Of a stretch of 64,000 bases of DNA, positions 33,650 to 44,559 are shown one piece after another. The translations under genes were made by a program, and so were the position numbers. Positions within the stretch are counted from its first letter, which is position 1. Each line of letters begins with the position of its first letter. This DNA comes from Deroplatys truncata (lineage: Eukaryota > Arthropoda > Insecta > Mantodea > Mantidae). The notes beneath the pieces are model-generated. The model ran no database searches and was not told the DNA's origin. It saw only the letters and a program-made list of their open reading frames with translations. Location: assembly GCA_030765065.1 (NCBI GenBank), contig CM060980.1, positions 62,604,364 to 62,668,363 on the forward strand, in the 5' to 3' direction.

Positions 33650-34381
33650 GTATATTAGGTAAACAGACTTCTCTCTCTTTCACGCGAACAAGGACAGGGC
33701 GAGCATAAAGCCACCCTCAGATTCTTTTGTTAAGCTAGCAGGTGTTAGAGAAACAATGGAAAGGGATCGGCTTTGTTATGGGGCAGTGGAATGAGAAATG
33801 CCAGAAAGAAAATACAATAGAACTTGTTTTCTTTGTTAACGGGCTTCAGGTTCTCTTTTGTTACGACCCTAATTTATCATTGCCTTTGTTCATTTTGACA
33901 GTTGAGGGCAAGCATTGTTCTTTTGTTAAAAGCTAGTGGAATGAGTATGCCAGATGGTCTTTCTAAAGTAGCCTTGAACCGGACAATAGAAAGGGATACA
34001 ATAGAATCTCTTCCTTTGTCCTGCATCCTCATTGTTCATTTTGACAGTGATGGATGTCTTCCTCCACGTGTTCGAGAAACAATGGGAGTGGAGGTGATGA
34101 GCTGCTAAGTGGGCGGATGTGGAATGGGTAGGAAAAACATCTCGCCTTTGTTACAGAGCCATAAATTTATGACCCCTTTGTTCGTTTTGACAGGTGAAGG
34201 TTACCCTTAATTGTTTAACTGTCAAGCTTCCATTGTACTCAACAAGATTTATGACCCTCAGCTGCAACTAAAAGTACCAAGGAGCTGGGGGTGGGAAGGG
34301 GAAAGGTGGGAGGGGACCTCATTTGCATATGGATAGACATTCCTACATATTAAGTACGCGTAAACCCGGAATTCTATAGCA

Positions 34382-34383
<2 letters not shown>

Positions 34384-34430
<47 letters not shown>
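34384..34430. repeat. (TA)n microsatellite at palindrome tip
   Basis: About 47 bp of TA dinucleotide immediately outside the right outer tip. Confidence 0.95.
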
Positions 34431-34433
<3 letters not shown>

Positions 34434-34489
34434 ATTGTGATTCATACCACGGACCTTTTTATAATTCTTTTTATTCGGGCAGCTTCTGA

Positions 34490-34556
34490 ACGTTATTTCG
34501 GTGAAATTCAATACTTTCTTTACTTTCTATAGATAAGTAGTAGAGAAAGCAAAACT
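34490..34556 (+). repeat. family A end fragment
   Basis: TCGGTGAAATTCAATACTTTC..TACTTTCTATAGATAAGTAGTAGAGAAAGCAAAA matches the last part of a forward family A unit and may be the other half of the copy cut at 17097. Confidence 0.5.
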
Positions 34557-34559
34557 AAA

Positions 34560-35150
34560 TTTTCCCAAACCCAGTGCTAAGTTAACTTATTTTTAATGTT
34601 CAGAATCTTCCAAAGGTTTAAAATTATTATCTGGAATTACAGGAAAATTCAAGTCCGCACCTGCAATATATATGTAATAGGGCCCATTACTCTACAAGAG
34701 TATGATGAACTGTGAATAGGTATCTACTTCAACGAATGAACGTTTTCTGTTATATTAAACGTTCATTACTCCTTAACTATATGTGGCATAAGCAGTGAGT
34801 GACAAGTGTGTTGTATTTACGCATCTATTCATACCATTTACTTGAGCTATCTTACAATGATAATGGTGGTTATTATTTTTCCATGCATTCTTGAGTTGCC
34901 TTGCGACAGAATGCCTATTACTAAATTGTGTAATGGAATAAGTGTTGTACATGAGAAATATATAAATTGCTTAGTAAAATAATGTCGATTAGCGCTTGTT
35001 TTAATTATTTCTATGACTATTTATGTAGTAATATTAGCCACCGATTTAGAAATCTTAAATTTTGTCACCTGTAATTGATTGGAAATGGTGCAGTATAACA
35101 TAACATGACGTGTTCGTTATGCTCAAGTATTACTCTTAATAGTTCCACAG
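34560..35150. other. no gene seen
   Basis: AT-rich; nothing recognised. Confidence 0.5.
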
Positions 35151-35159
35151 GGGAAAAAA

Positions 35160-35950
35160 AAAGATGTTACATTCACATGACTTTCTCTACTCTTCTATAA
35201 ACTATTCTTACAAAAGCTTATTTTTCTATCTACTTTTTGTTAATACATTACTCATTTCGTTGTAGGTATATGAAAAATGCATTAAGCTAAAGAGAGAATC
35301 AAATCTTTTCAAAGCCAGTCGCTATGAGATGACTGAAATTGTGCTCAAAAAAAGAATAGCGGTTTGCAGCTGAGAAAAATGTAAAGTATCGGGATTCAAA
35401 AGGAGAAAAATGTTGTCTATCTCAATGATAAAAAAAAAGTCATTCAGAATGAAGAGGACTTCACAAGCTCTTCCCCGAAAATTAAAGATATACATTTAAT
35501 TTGTCATAATAGATTAAACATATGGTATTTTAATCAAAATAGTTAGCTATTTTTGAGAAAATAAAAAATAACGAAAATGTTTCACGTAAAGGGTAGCTTG
35601 TGGGGGGAATTTCTTCGTCTTTGTGTCGCATCCTTGGAAGGTCCTGAACTTCTATAACAAGTTTCGTATTTAATAGACTTTTCGTTTTTAAGTTATACTG
35701 TTCACACACACAGACCTTTTTCTAAAAATGTCTTATATTCAAGGTGTCTCAAAACATGTATTTTCGGTGAAATCCCGGTATGGAATTTTTAGGTGCAATG
35801 CAATACCTTCTCTACTTACCTATCTACGTGGTAAAGAAAGTAAAATGCTTTTATTGGATTCAGGGGGCCACAAAATATGCATTTTCGGTGGAATCTCTAT
35901 CGAATTTTTGGGTGGGATGCAATACCTTCTCTATCTATGAACATTGTAGG
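35160..35950 (+). repeat. family A repeat, diverged forward copy
   Basis: Begins GATGTTACATTCACATGACTTTCTCTACTC and proceeds through the family landmarks to TGGTAAAGAAAGTAAAATG, with the last about 100 bp duplicated in tandem (35748-35840 and 35850-35955). Confidence 0.75.
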
Positions 35951-35959
35951 GAAAGTGAA

Positions 35960-36400
35960 ACGTCTAGGCAATGCGACGGGCAGGCGGGAAAAGCGTTCCC
36001 AACGCCAGATAATGTGGAATTTCTAGGTGATCAACTGATCATATTTCTGTTGAACATCATCACTGGATGAGATTGCAGGGACAGTTAAAAGGAGCACACG
36101 TTTTACTATGTATTAGAACCAATGGATAATGTAGATTGCGTTTAGGTTATCCGCAAGTAGAACATCAATTTGTACAATAGGCTGGACCCTCAACATATAT
36201 CTTAAAATTTTTCTTCCACAGAGAAACCTCTTGGTTGTTCAAAATAACTATAGACCACTCAAGAATGCATCTTGATAATAGGGATAATGAAAAGGGAGTT
36301 TTTAAAGATATATTTATTTCTCTGAAGTTCTCTTAAGTTAGATTTTTGTTATCTGTGTTAAAATAGATCGGGATTTAAAGATTTAAGAATCTTTTAAAGG
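35960..36400. other. putative intron end, nothing recognised
   Basis: AT-rich sequence leading to the acceptor at 36416-36417. Confidence 0.5.
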
Positions 36401-36417
36401 CTTATTTTTATTTTTAG

Positions 36418-36528
36418 GTTTTGCACCTGAGTGTTAGAAAGTACGGCAATGGTCGTCCTGAAAGAGGTTATGTCAGTGATTACGACTCCGATTTAGATTC
36501 TGACGATGAGTCATTTCATGGAGAGAGG
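36418..36528 (+). CDS. internal exon of host gene, acidic Asp/Ser segment
   Basis: Preceded by a polypyrimidine tract and acceptor (TTATTTTTATTTTTAG|GTTTTG) and ended by donor AGAGAGG|GTGAGT (GT at 36529). Exactly 37 codons in one open frame, phase 0 on both sides. The product has a basic half (VRKYGNGRPERGYVSDY) and an acidic half (DSDLDSDDES). That composition, with flanking splice signals, is strong evidence for a true exon. Compatible in phase with 8630-8749. Family not recognised. Confidence 0.65.
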
Positions 36529-36619
36529 GTGAGTGTTGAGCGTTTTATACTCAGTTGTTGTAGTTTAAAGATATCGTGTTGTGATGGACTATCATTAACT
36601 GTCCCATTTTTCCTTTTAG

Positions 36620-36655
36620 CAACAGAATAAATCGAGGGCAACACAAATATTTTGA
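36620..36655 (+). CDS. possible terminal exon of host gene
   Basis: A good acceptor (CCATTTTTCCTTTTAG at 36604-36619) follows the previous donor after a short 91-bp intron. The frame continues in phase 0 for 11 codons and stops at TGA 36653-36655. AATAAA at about 36795 could end the transcript. The alternative is that the real next exon lies beyond the window. Confidence 0.3.
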   Translation, partial: QQNKSRATQIF

Positions 36656-36699
36656 AAAACTTGTGTTTCTTTTCAGGTGTTTCTCTGCTTTCTGCAAGC

Positions 36700-37520
36700 T
36701 TTTCATATTGCATTATTGAACTCTGTAATATCATTCTTAATGTATTTTATTATTAAAGTATTAGTTAGCTGATGGGTTAAAACCTTGACAGCCAAATAAA
36801 TGATCTGCAACTTTAGAGGATAAGTCTCTTCTGGCTCACAGCTCAAAGAGAGGAACTCGCGGAAGTATGGCAGGCGAGACAAGGAAAGGGGAAATCAGCG
36901 TAGGTACTTTGTACCTAATTGGTTGTAAAGTAACAAAGCTCGCCCTTCCCTCTGACAAAGAATCTCCGTCACCACTGTTACGTCACACAAATTGATACTC
37001 CACACTTAACTGAGTTGGTTAATCTTGGGCAATAACAATCGAACACATTTGGCAATGGGAATATGAACCTAAAACGCACTTAAAAGGCAGACTTAATATG
37101 CACAGCGTGTTGCATATAGATACTGTGCATGAAATGACGTTTGCTTGTCCACAGCTATTAAAATCTCATGGTAATTATAATTTAACTATTCACATTTAAG
37201 TAATTTCAAGAACGAAGAAACACAGGTGCTAGCAAAGTACATAATGAAAAAGACAGTGTCACAGGGCAGAAAGGTACAAGAAAACTTTTTGGGCATGTCT
37301 TGAACAATTCCAGGCCTAATTTATCTAGTGGAAAACTTGCATATGTTACTGCAATAGACACCGGATTTGTATGCACTAATATATAATATATCAAATTATA
37401 ACAATACATTGAATATAATAAATATAAAAATCATTTATGCTGTCAATATCTTTAAAATATGCCCTATAATTTCGTAATTTATTGCACTAAAATTGTTAAC
37501 TTTAAGCTTAAACGTTTTGT
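36700..37520. other. no gene recognised
   Basis: A GC-richer patch at 36830-36990 has no coding frame or transposon end that I can identify. Confidence 0.4.
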
Positions 37521-37531
37521 TACTTAGCAAC

Positions 37532-37894
37532 CTATATTCTTCCTTTCACATAATTCCGATCGTTGTAATTTGATTTGCAGTATACAATGATCATTTTCTC
37601 CAAATGCTCAGGTGTAAGTTTATGACGTTTATCGGTTAACACAAATCTGTATGATGAGAAGGAACTTTCCATCTCTATAGAAGTTACTGGACAAAATTTG
37701 AAAGAACTTCCTAACTCGGGGGAAATTTCTTCAGGAAGCACCACGTTTTCACCTTGAAGATATTTTTCCACAGAGCACAACACTTTGTCACTTTTCTCTA
37801 AAACACTCCACAATTTGCTGCTTAATTCTCCTGCATGCACTAAGTTTAGAACCTTGGAGAAATGACATGGGCGTCTCAATAGTAAGGACTTCAT
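37532..37894 (-). pseudogene. hAT-type transposase C-terminal (dimerisation) fragment
   Basis: A 120-codon minus-strand frame carries an (S)IEMESSFSSYRFVLTD segment followed by KRHKLTPEHLEKMI. This matches the general pattern of hAT-related C-terminal dimerisation regions and hAT-derived proteins (serine-rich 'ERSFS'-like motif, then 'R..L..E.L..L'). The catalytic N-terminal part is absent, so it is a fragment or a small domesticated derivative. No TIRs or target duplication were identified. Confidence 0.6.
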
Positions 37895-37922
37895 TATTTT
37901 GCCACGAATGTGTTTAAATATT

Positions 37923-38050
37923 AATTTTAAAATTAAAATTTTAAATTTTGTTTTTAAATTAAATTTTAAAATTAAAATTTTAAATTTTGTTTTTAAATTA
38001 AATTTTAAAATTAAAATTTTAAATTTTGTTTTTAAATTAAATTTTAAAAT
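37923..38050. repeat. 39-bp AT-only tandem repeat, 3.3 copies
   Basis: Unit starts AATTTTAAAATTAAAATTTT at 37923, 37962, 38001 and (partial) 38040. The unit is internally palindromic (ATTTTAAAAT, AAAATTTT). Confidence 0.92.
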
Positions 38051-38650
38051 GCATTAAAAATAAAAAAAATTAAGATGTACTATTTGCTTTGAGCATGGAA
38101 AATGATGAAATGTCCAGAAACATCGGAAATGCGTAATTATATGCACTATAAAACTTTACATAAGAACATGAAACATATTGCAAAGCTTAATTCTATATCA
38201 CAAGTAAAAACGAACTAAATATGCATTTGCATACAAATTCCATGTCTCCTGCTAAGACACGTTTGTTCGAGGAAGCGTTAAATACGTGTTATACCTTGAA
38301 TGGTGGGTAATAATGTTTTAACATTTTTCTTTCTGGACAAATATCAAGTGTTTCTGGAATTAACTCCATAGGCAGAAACCTAAGGGTGAAGTGAGCACTG
38401 ACCAACGCCGATGTTTAAAATTATCACATACTCGTAACATGCCAACCACTGTGAGAGCATTCTTTTATTTTTCGCAACGATCTTTGAAACTGTTAGGACC
38501 TCATAAGGATAGGTGTTATGCATCGAAAAATGACAGCTTAATTGCAATAGAGAGAAGACCGTCGCCCTACTGTCACGTATCCATTAACAGAAGAATTTCT
38601 GGCCACAGCTTCTGTCTGTTCAATGACTCATTAGTATTCCACAAGATAGC
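38051..38650. other. no gene seen
   Basis: AT-rich; the 160-codon frame at 38391 continues into the SINE and is not a gene. Confidence 0.5.
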
Positions 38651-38656
38651 CGGATG

Positions 38657-38911
38657 TCGTCTTCCGTGGTTTAGGGGTACCATGCTAGCCTCTAGTTCCC
38701 GAGGTCGCGGGTTCAAACCCAGCGGAGGGCGATGGATGTTTTCGGGAGTAAGAATCCTTAGTATGACTTCCTTCGGAACGGAAATAAAGCAGCTGGTCGG
38801 TGTCGTAGATTTACGGCACGTAAAGAACCTCAGGCCTCTGAGCAAAATTTTCGGTCTTTCACGGCCAATGTAAAACGGGACGCTAAGAACCATAGCAATT
38901 AAAGAGCGTCT
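38657..38911 (+). mobile_element. tRNA-derived SINE A, full copy
   Basis: Head GTCGTCTTCCGTGG..GGTTTAGGGG..CGGGTTCAAACCC (B box about 38710-38721), then GGCGATGGATGTTTTCGGG, TTTACGGCACGTAAAGAACC, CAGGCCTCTGAGCAAAATTTT and GAGCGTCTAAAAA. The best complete copy of the family in this window. Confidence 0.9.
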
Positions 38912-39430
38912 AAAAACTCTCTAATTTAAGAATTCCGGATTAGGAAAGAGCTTGGGATATTAACAATCATTAGTAAACACACACGCCTTCGTGCATAAGC
39001 ATGTGATGCTACTCCAGCGAAGGAAAGCGGCACGAGTCGCCAAAAGATCGCGTCATGCAGTAAGTTCTTTTTTATAAAGCCGGGATTTTTCTGCAACCTC
39101 TCTGTTTTATCTGGGCAAATGGATGTTCTACACCACAGCTGTAGAGTCCTCATTCACAATCGCCTCCTTGTTCTGTTAATATGCCTAATGTTAACACAGT
39201 TGATTACGTTTCTGCATTAAAGGGCGAAAGAAAAACCAAGCAAACAAAAAACAGTAAAACGAAGACGCCAAGTTGGATGCAGTTCAAAATTATATGTTTA
39301 AATTGTGTCGGTAACTATTCTTTAGAACCAATAATTTAAAAACAAATTCAACATTTGTAACCCAACGGGTAAAGGCACTGTTCATTAAAATGCTTTTAAA
39401 TTAAAACTTATCAAAACATCTATAGCTTCA
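38912..39430. other. no gene seen
   Basis: No supported frame, RNA gene or repeat. Confidence 0.5.
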
Positions 39431-39439
39431 TAATTAGCG

Positions 39440-41960
39440 ATTTGTTTTGAAACTTCTGAAGTTCTACTGCTTTAAAGAATTTGCAGCAATGTTGTTTTGC
39501 TTCAGTGATTCAAACTCTAATATAGAGAACCTCGCCGCAATTTTTAAATGTGCATCCCGAGCACGCCTTCAGCACAAGGAGCATACCCTACAAGTTTACT
39601 TTAATTGTCTTCGGAATCTTCTGGAGAGTCCCGTCAATTTGGTTAACCGTCGCACGAAAACGAATTATTACAAGGCAAACATTTCATGCATTTATAGGAG
39701 GCGTATGGAGGGCCTAAAGGTTCGCAGTCGTCTGCATACTCCGGGTGACTAGGAAAGAATAATCTGTTCCATGTCATGCAGACTTACAAACGATGTCGAG
39801 CGAATCTCATTTTACAGGTGCAAGACGAATCTGGAATCATGCATACTACTCAAACTTCCATCTGCCGTTCTTTGAACACCTTTTTTCACTGGGACATTTC
39901 TCGCCCTCCCTCTCTGTCACCTATAGACAGCCACCTCTATTTGAGTAGGGCCATCGATGCCTTGACCAACCTATTCGTAAATCCGAAGTCTTTGCTACTC
40001 TTCTTCAGTGGAAGACCTCCAAAACTCCTGGGAGTGACGGTCTGCCCATGGAATTCTCTCGCTGCTTTTGGAATATGATTGATGACTTAACAGCCGTCTA
40101 CAATGTCATCTTAAAAGGTGGACAACTGTGTGCTTCACAAAAGCGGAGAGTTATTGTCCTCATTAAGAAGAAACCTCACTCTTCCGCGCTTACTGATTTC
40201 CGTCCTATTACTCTCCTCAACTTTGATTATAAGCTTTTGGCCCGTGTATTGACCAACCGACTCTGACCTTTTCTCGGCAAGCTTATTCATCCCTCACAAC
40301 ACTGGTGTCCTGCAACGAAAATTTTTTTGATGTGTTTCTTACGTGACTCCATTACTTATTCCTCCTCCCAGAGCACCTTGCCTTACTTCCTTTGGACTTC
40401 AGGCGCGCATTTGATAGTGTTCGTCATGATTATTTGTTTGAATATTTGGCTTGGACTGGCTTAAGTGACATATTTATCTCGTATATCAAATGGAATTTTG
40501 AGTTGTATGCAGCTTAATGGGTTTCTCTCCCATGAGTTTTCTATTGGAAGGTCGGTCCCCAAAGGCTGTCCAGCATAGATTTCGTTCATTCTTGCTTTGA
40601 ATCCATTGTTTTGTCAGCTTCAAAACACGGTTGTAGGCCTTTCCTTACATTCTCAAAATTAGGTACGCTGGCATATGCTGAAGACATTAGTGTTATCCTT
40701 ACCAATGCTGCTGATCTACGCACCTTGTGGGATGCTTTACTCCAATTTAAGTAATATCCGGACTTAAAATCAACCAGGAGAAGTCTAAAGCTCTTGTCGT
40801 TGGAAGATGTCTAAAGCACCATCACTAGCACCACTGCAGATAGTTTCGAAACTTAAGATTTCGGGCATTACCTTTACCACAATCTTGGGTGAAATACGTC
40901 TGAACTGAAAACCAATTGCTGGCCGCATTAAGAACACAGCAAAGACCTATCACCACGACCTGTGCCTATATCAACGCAATTGGGTGGTGCCTCCTATCGT
41001 AGTGTTGGGTTGTGGCCCAAGTTTTGCCATTGCCGAAACTATATTCCCGGTAGATCACCTGCACGATCTCCTGGTTCCTCTGGAAAGTTCCTGTCTACCT
41101 TGCACTTATCTCCCATTAGAGGAAGCACCGGACTCTTTAATGTTGGCTTCAAGTGCTTAGCGCTATTCCTTTGCCTCGGGAGGAAGATACAAGCCTTGAA
41201 TTCCACCTTTTCTGTCTCTTGGAAGACTTCTTCGTCCAATCACCTGGGTCTCCGAAATCCCATTGGATGTTCGACCCTTTCCTACTTCTCTACTCTGCGC
41301 ACATATTTCTTGGAATGGTGTTATTTGAGTATGGACTGTCAATAGCCTGGCAATCGGATGGCGCGCAAAATTTATGAGGATGATATTCAAGTATGCGACT
41401 TGCCTTTGATGCGCCAGCTAACCTTGACTACCTGATTACGAACAACTTTGGAAAAATGTCACCAGCACTATGCGCCCTTACACGGTTCGCTCCATTTGAA
41501 ACCAGGCAGTCCACGACGCGATTCCAACTCGTCAGCGGCTCGCGAGTATTCATTTATCTGACCCTCGCTGTGTCTTCACCGTCAACAGCCGGGTACTCTA
41601 CTACATCGACTTTCTCGTTGCTCCGTGGTATCTGGTATGTATAACCTTGCAGTGGCCTTCTTACGCAAGTTGGACTTCCACTATTGCACTCCGGAAAGCT
41701 TTCTTTGTCCGGACTTCCTATTTCCGCTATAGAGCACAATAGCCTCATTTGGATCATTGGGCACAGTGTCTGTTATCTACTTCGGAATTTTCCCGGAGCT
41801 ACTGATGCCCAGAAGTATCTAGGCTTCTTGCGCAGAGCACGATGGAAGATTTCCTCTGGTCGCACATTTCAACGAAGCTTTGGTGACTATCCACAGGTTG
41901 TTGATTCTTAGTCTGGCCGAGAATTATCTTCTGAGTTTATGCTTTCTGATGGGGAATAAT
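39440..41960 (+). pseudogene. degenerate L1/Tx1-like LINE reverse transcriptase
   Basis: Frame-shifted fragments on the plus strand retain, in order: GSDGLPMEFSRCFW-like (about 40033-40070, across a shift), the TDFRPITLLNFDYKLLARVL block (about 40191-40253), LDFRRAFDSV (catalytic motif A, about 40391-40420) and LAYAEDISVIL (motif C, about 40670-40702, where the usual YADD has become YAED). The tail has a cysteine-rich region near 41690 and ends near AATAAAATTC (about 41965). Numerous stops and shifts mean that it is dead. The wording of the first conserved block suggests the L1/Tx1 clade. Confidence 0.8.
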
Positions 41961-43165
41961 GCAATAAAATTCTATACTACCCTGCCCATACCTCTTCTTT
42001 GAGGAGCTCTCCTTAAAAAAGGAATAAAATAACAAAATTAAAAACAATGCAGAAAATGAAAAAAGTATATAAAATAAAACAATGAAAAAACAAGTTCGAT
42101 AATTAAGGTTTATGTTATCAAAAAGCTTTTTCCAGGAAAATAAACAGGTGGAAAAAGAAAAAAGCAAAGAAACACGCGATATTGTATTGTATGGTACAAA
42201 GTTGTAAACACATGTGGTGACAGTTTATATTTTAAACATTTTTTGTTATTTTCACACCTAATTTGTGTAACACTTCCTGTAATTACTACTGTATATCACA
42301 GCAGATAATTATCTTATCACCTTTGAAGCCTTGCTTAGTAAGATTAATGTGCTCAACTGTTTAGCTGAAGTGATGTTATTTTACTCTGTGAATTTGTGTT
42401 TTGCATTTGTTACTATACATACGTTGGCATAAGGAAGAATAGTTGTGATAATCGTCTTAACAGAAAAAGACCCAACAAAAGAATAATAAGCATAGAGGAA
42501 AGTAAAATAAAAAATTGTAAACATGAAAGTAAACATGAAATTTAAAAATAAATTAAATTATTAGCACTCGTATTACAGTACTTTAATACTTTTAAAACTT
42601 GTTGGAATTCAGATACACATGAACAATGCTCCTCACTTTAAGCAGCCTTTTACCCTACACCCCTTCGAACACTCCACCTAAAACCTCCAGCATAACACAA
42701 CACTTCCCTGTTGAGGCATTTATTTAAACTACTGGCAGATGGTAATGCATATGGTATGTTTTGGTTTTGTGAATCCTGGAAGAAATACGTGCATGTATAA
42801 GAAAATAGACAAGACCTTGTCGTAATATATAATAAACAGTCGGGTATTATTAGAAATAATAATAGTAATAATAATAATAATAATAATAAAGTAAAATACG
42901 CACAAGTGTGCAAGGATGGAACAAAGCTTTAGTTTTCAGCACTGAGTTTTCAGTTTAGTCATTGATTTTGAGCACTTAGTGAATATACGCACTTATATGT
43001 CACAGTTTATTTACAAAATACATTTATCCATTACTACATGAAAATTACATTATTATAGAGCGCATTTATATACCACTCATTACGACGTTTCTTATTCATT
43101 GGTTTGATTCTATCAGATGCTTCTCAGAAATAATAGTCTTCCCTCTATCTCACCTGACAAAGTTC
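41961..43165. other. no gene seen; (TAA)n tract
   Basis: AT-rich. Contains a TAA/TAG triplet tract at about 42855-42890. The remaining open frames are short. Confidence 0.5.
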
Positions 43166-44128
43166 ATGAAGCCTAAGGTGAGCATTCGTCCCGCATTAGC
43201 CGGGACAGTCCCTTCCTTTTTTGAGTATGTCCCGTACTTTCTTACGCTAAAAACGGGACGCTAAAATGACTCCTTTATGTGGCAATGATTATCGGCATAA
43301 AACGGCGTTAACTATAGTTGTAAAGAAATTTAAAATGTCCAGTTGCATCATTTTGATAAAAACCTTAGATACTAACAACTGACAAAGGGCTGTTTATATT
43401 ATGACAATGTATATATACTGAAACCATGTGGTTCGCTTGGAAAAGTGCAGTTGCGGACAATTGCGCTATCAACAAACAAATCGTAATCACTCGCGTTTGA
43501 TGTGTGTGCCGCCAACAATAACGAAACACGCATATGCTTTGAGTCAAACTAAATTCATTACAGTTGTGACTTTGGTAGAAGGGAGTACTGTGTTCTGACT
43601 TTGTGAAATAACAAAATACAGTGAATGCTAAAACACCTGAATTTAATAATATGCCACCGCCGAAAAGGAAGTGTTTTTTTTAATAGTGACCTATAAAAGT
43701 AATATCCATACATAATAAAATAAAAAAAAAAATCCGATTCGGAAGATCGATGCAATAACTGTGCATCTACTTTCAGTATAAGCCATGGGAGGCGATCGGA
43801 TATATCACAACCTATAAACAGCGAAAAAGACAAAAGAATGGTGCGTGCAAGTGCTTCTTCCAGCACCGTATCGACTAATTTTTTTAAAAGTGAAAGTTTG
43901 GTGATAAAGATAACTTCTGCAATGCATGAGGAATGATTCCTTCACTAATAATTCTAAAAGATTGTTTGGCTGGAGTGAATTCAGAACTACTGTATATGCA
44001 AGTTAGACATTATTTATGTATTTATGACGATACAATTTTACGCATTCTCTTTTGTCCCTTGTTTCATTGAGAAACATTTAAAGTGTCCCGTTTTCTTGTT
44101 TAAAAAATATGGTCACCTGAATGAAGCC
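43166..44128 (+). mobile_element. hAT deletion derivative with 8-bp target duplication
   Basis: Element 43174-44120 (947 bp), flanked by ATGAAGCC at 43166-43173 and 44121-44128. Ends TAAGGTGAGCAT and (reverse complement) TCAGGTGACCAT match 10 of 12. Inside, an ATG at about 43651 starts MPPPKRKC and, after frameshifts, a FSISHGRRSDIS piece that looks like the N-terminal BED-type zinc finger region of hAT transposases. The catalytic body is missing. The 102-codon minus frame is a shadow. Confidence 0.85.
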
Positions 44129-44420
44129 AGTACACAAGAATAACAATTTTTGTTACCTTGCGGTAATCGTTTTGTTTTATGTATTGATGCGAATGGTTAA
44201 TAGTTTGGGTGCAATATAAAAATCACACTCTGATAGTGTCTTCACGGAAAATAACTGCGCTGCTACTTCTGTTGCGTTTTATAGCATTATTTCTTTGTTA
44301 TAATAGCGGTAATTTAATATGTCTTGATAATAGCATTAGTAGTTTCGTTAACTTATTTCTTCTTTCATCAACAGTGTGAGAAAGACAGTTTACTTAGTCG
44401 TGTATGTACAATAATGAATC
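44129..44420. other. no gene seen
   Basis: AT-rich spacer between two hAT elements. Confidence 0.5.
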
Positions 44421-44559
44421 GTCTGTTAGCATAGGGTTGCCAACTTTAACTGGAGCAAAAACCGGACAGCTCAAAAATGTATTATTATCCACAACACATT
44501 ACACAATAAATACATTATAGTTGCTACAACAGGAAGCATGAGTTTATTTAACACGATAT

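Larger units (their letters stand above)
28086..34378 (-). repeat. right arm of giant inverted repeat (6.3 kb)
   Basis: Colinear reverse complement of 17100-25119. Lacks the SINE and solo LTR and has shorter tandem arrays, but has an about 160-bp segment (about 33495-33655) absent from the left arm. The outer tip adjoins a (TA)n tract (34384-34430). No clean target duplication at the outer ends could be fixed. Confidence 0.92.

Noticed and set aside
17100..34378. Polinton/Maverick, herpes-like Teratorn or other virus-like giant transposon
   Set aside because: No polymerase, integrase, capsid or packaging frame seen; arms are repeats and the spacer is too small.
38391..38893. 160-codon plus and 106-codon minus frames
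   Set aside because: Mostly SINE A sequence; the same frames reappear at other SINE copies.
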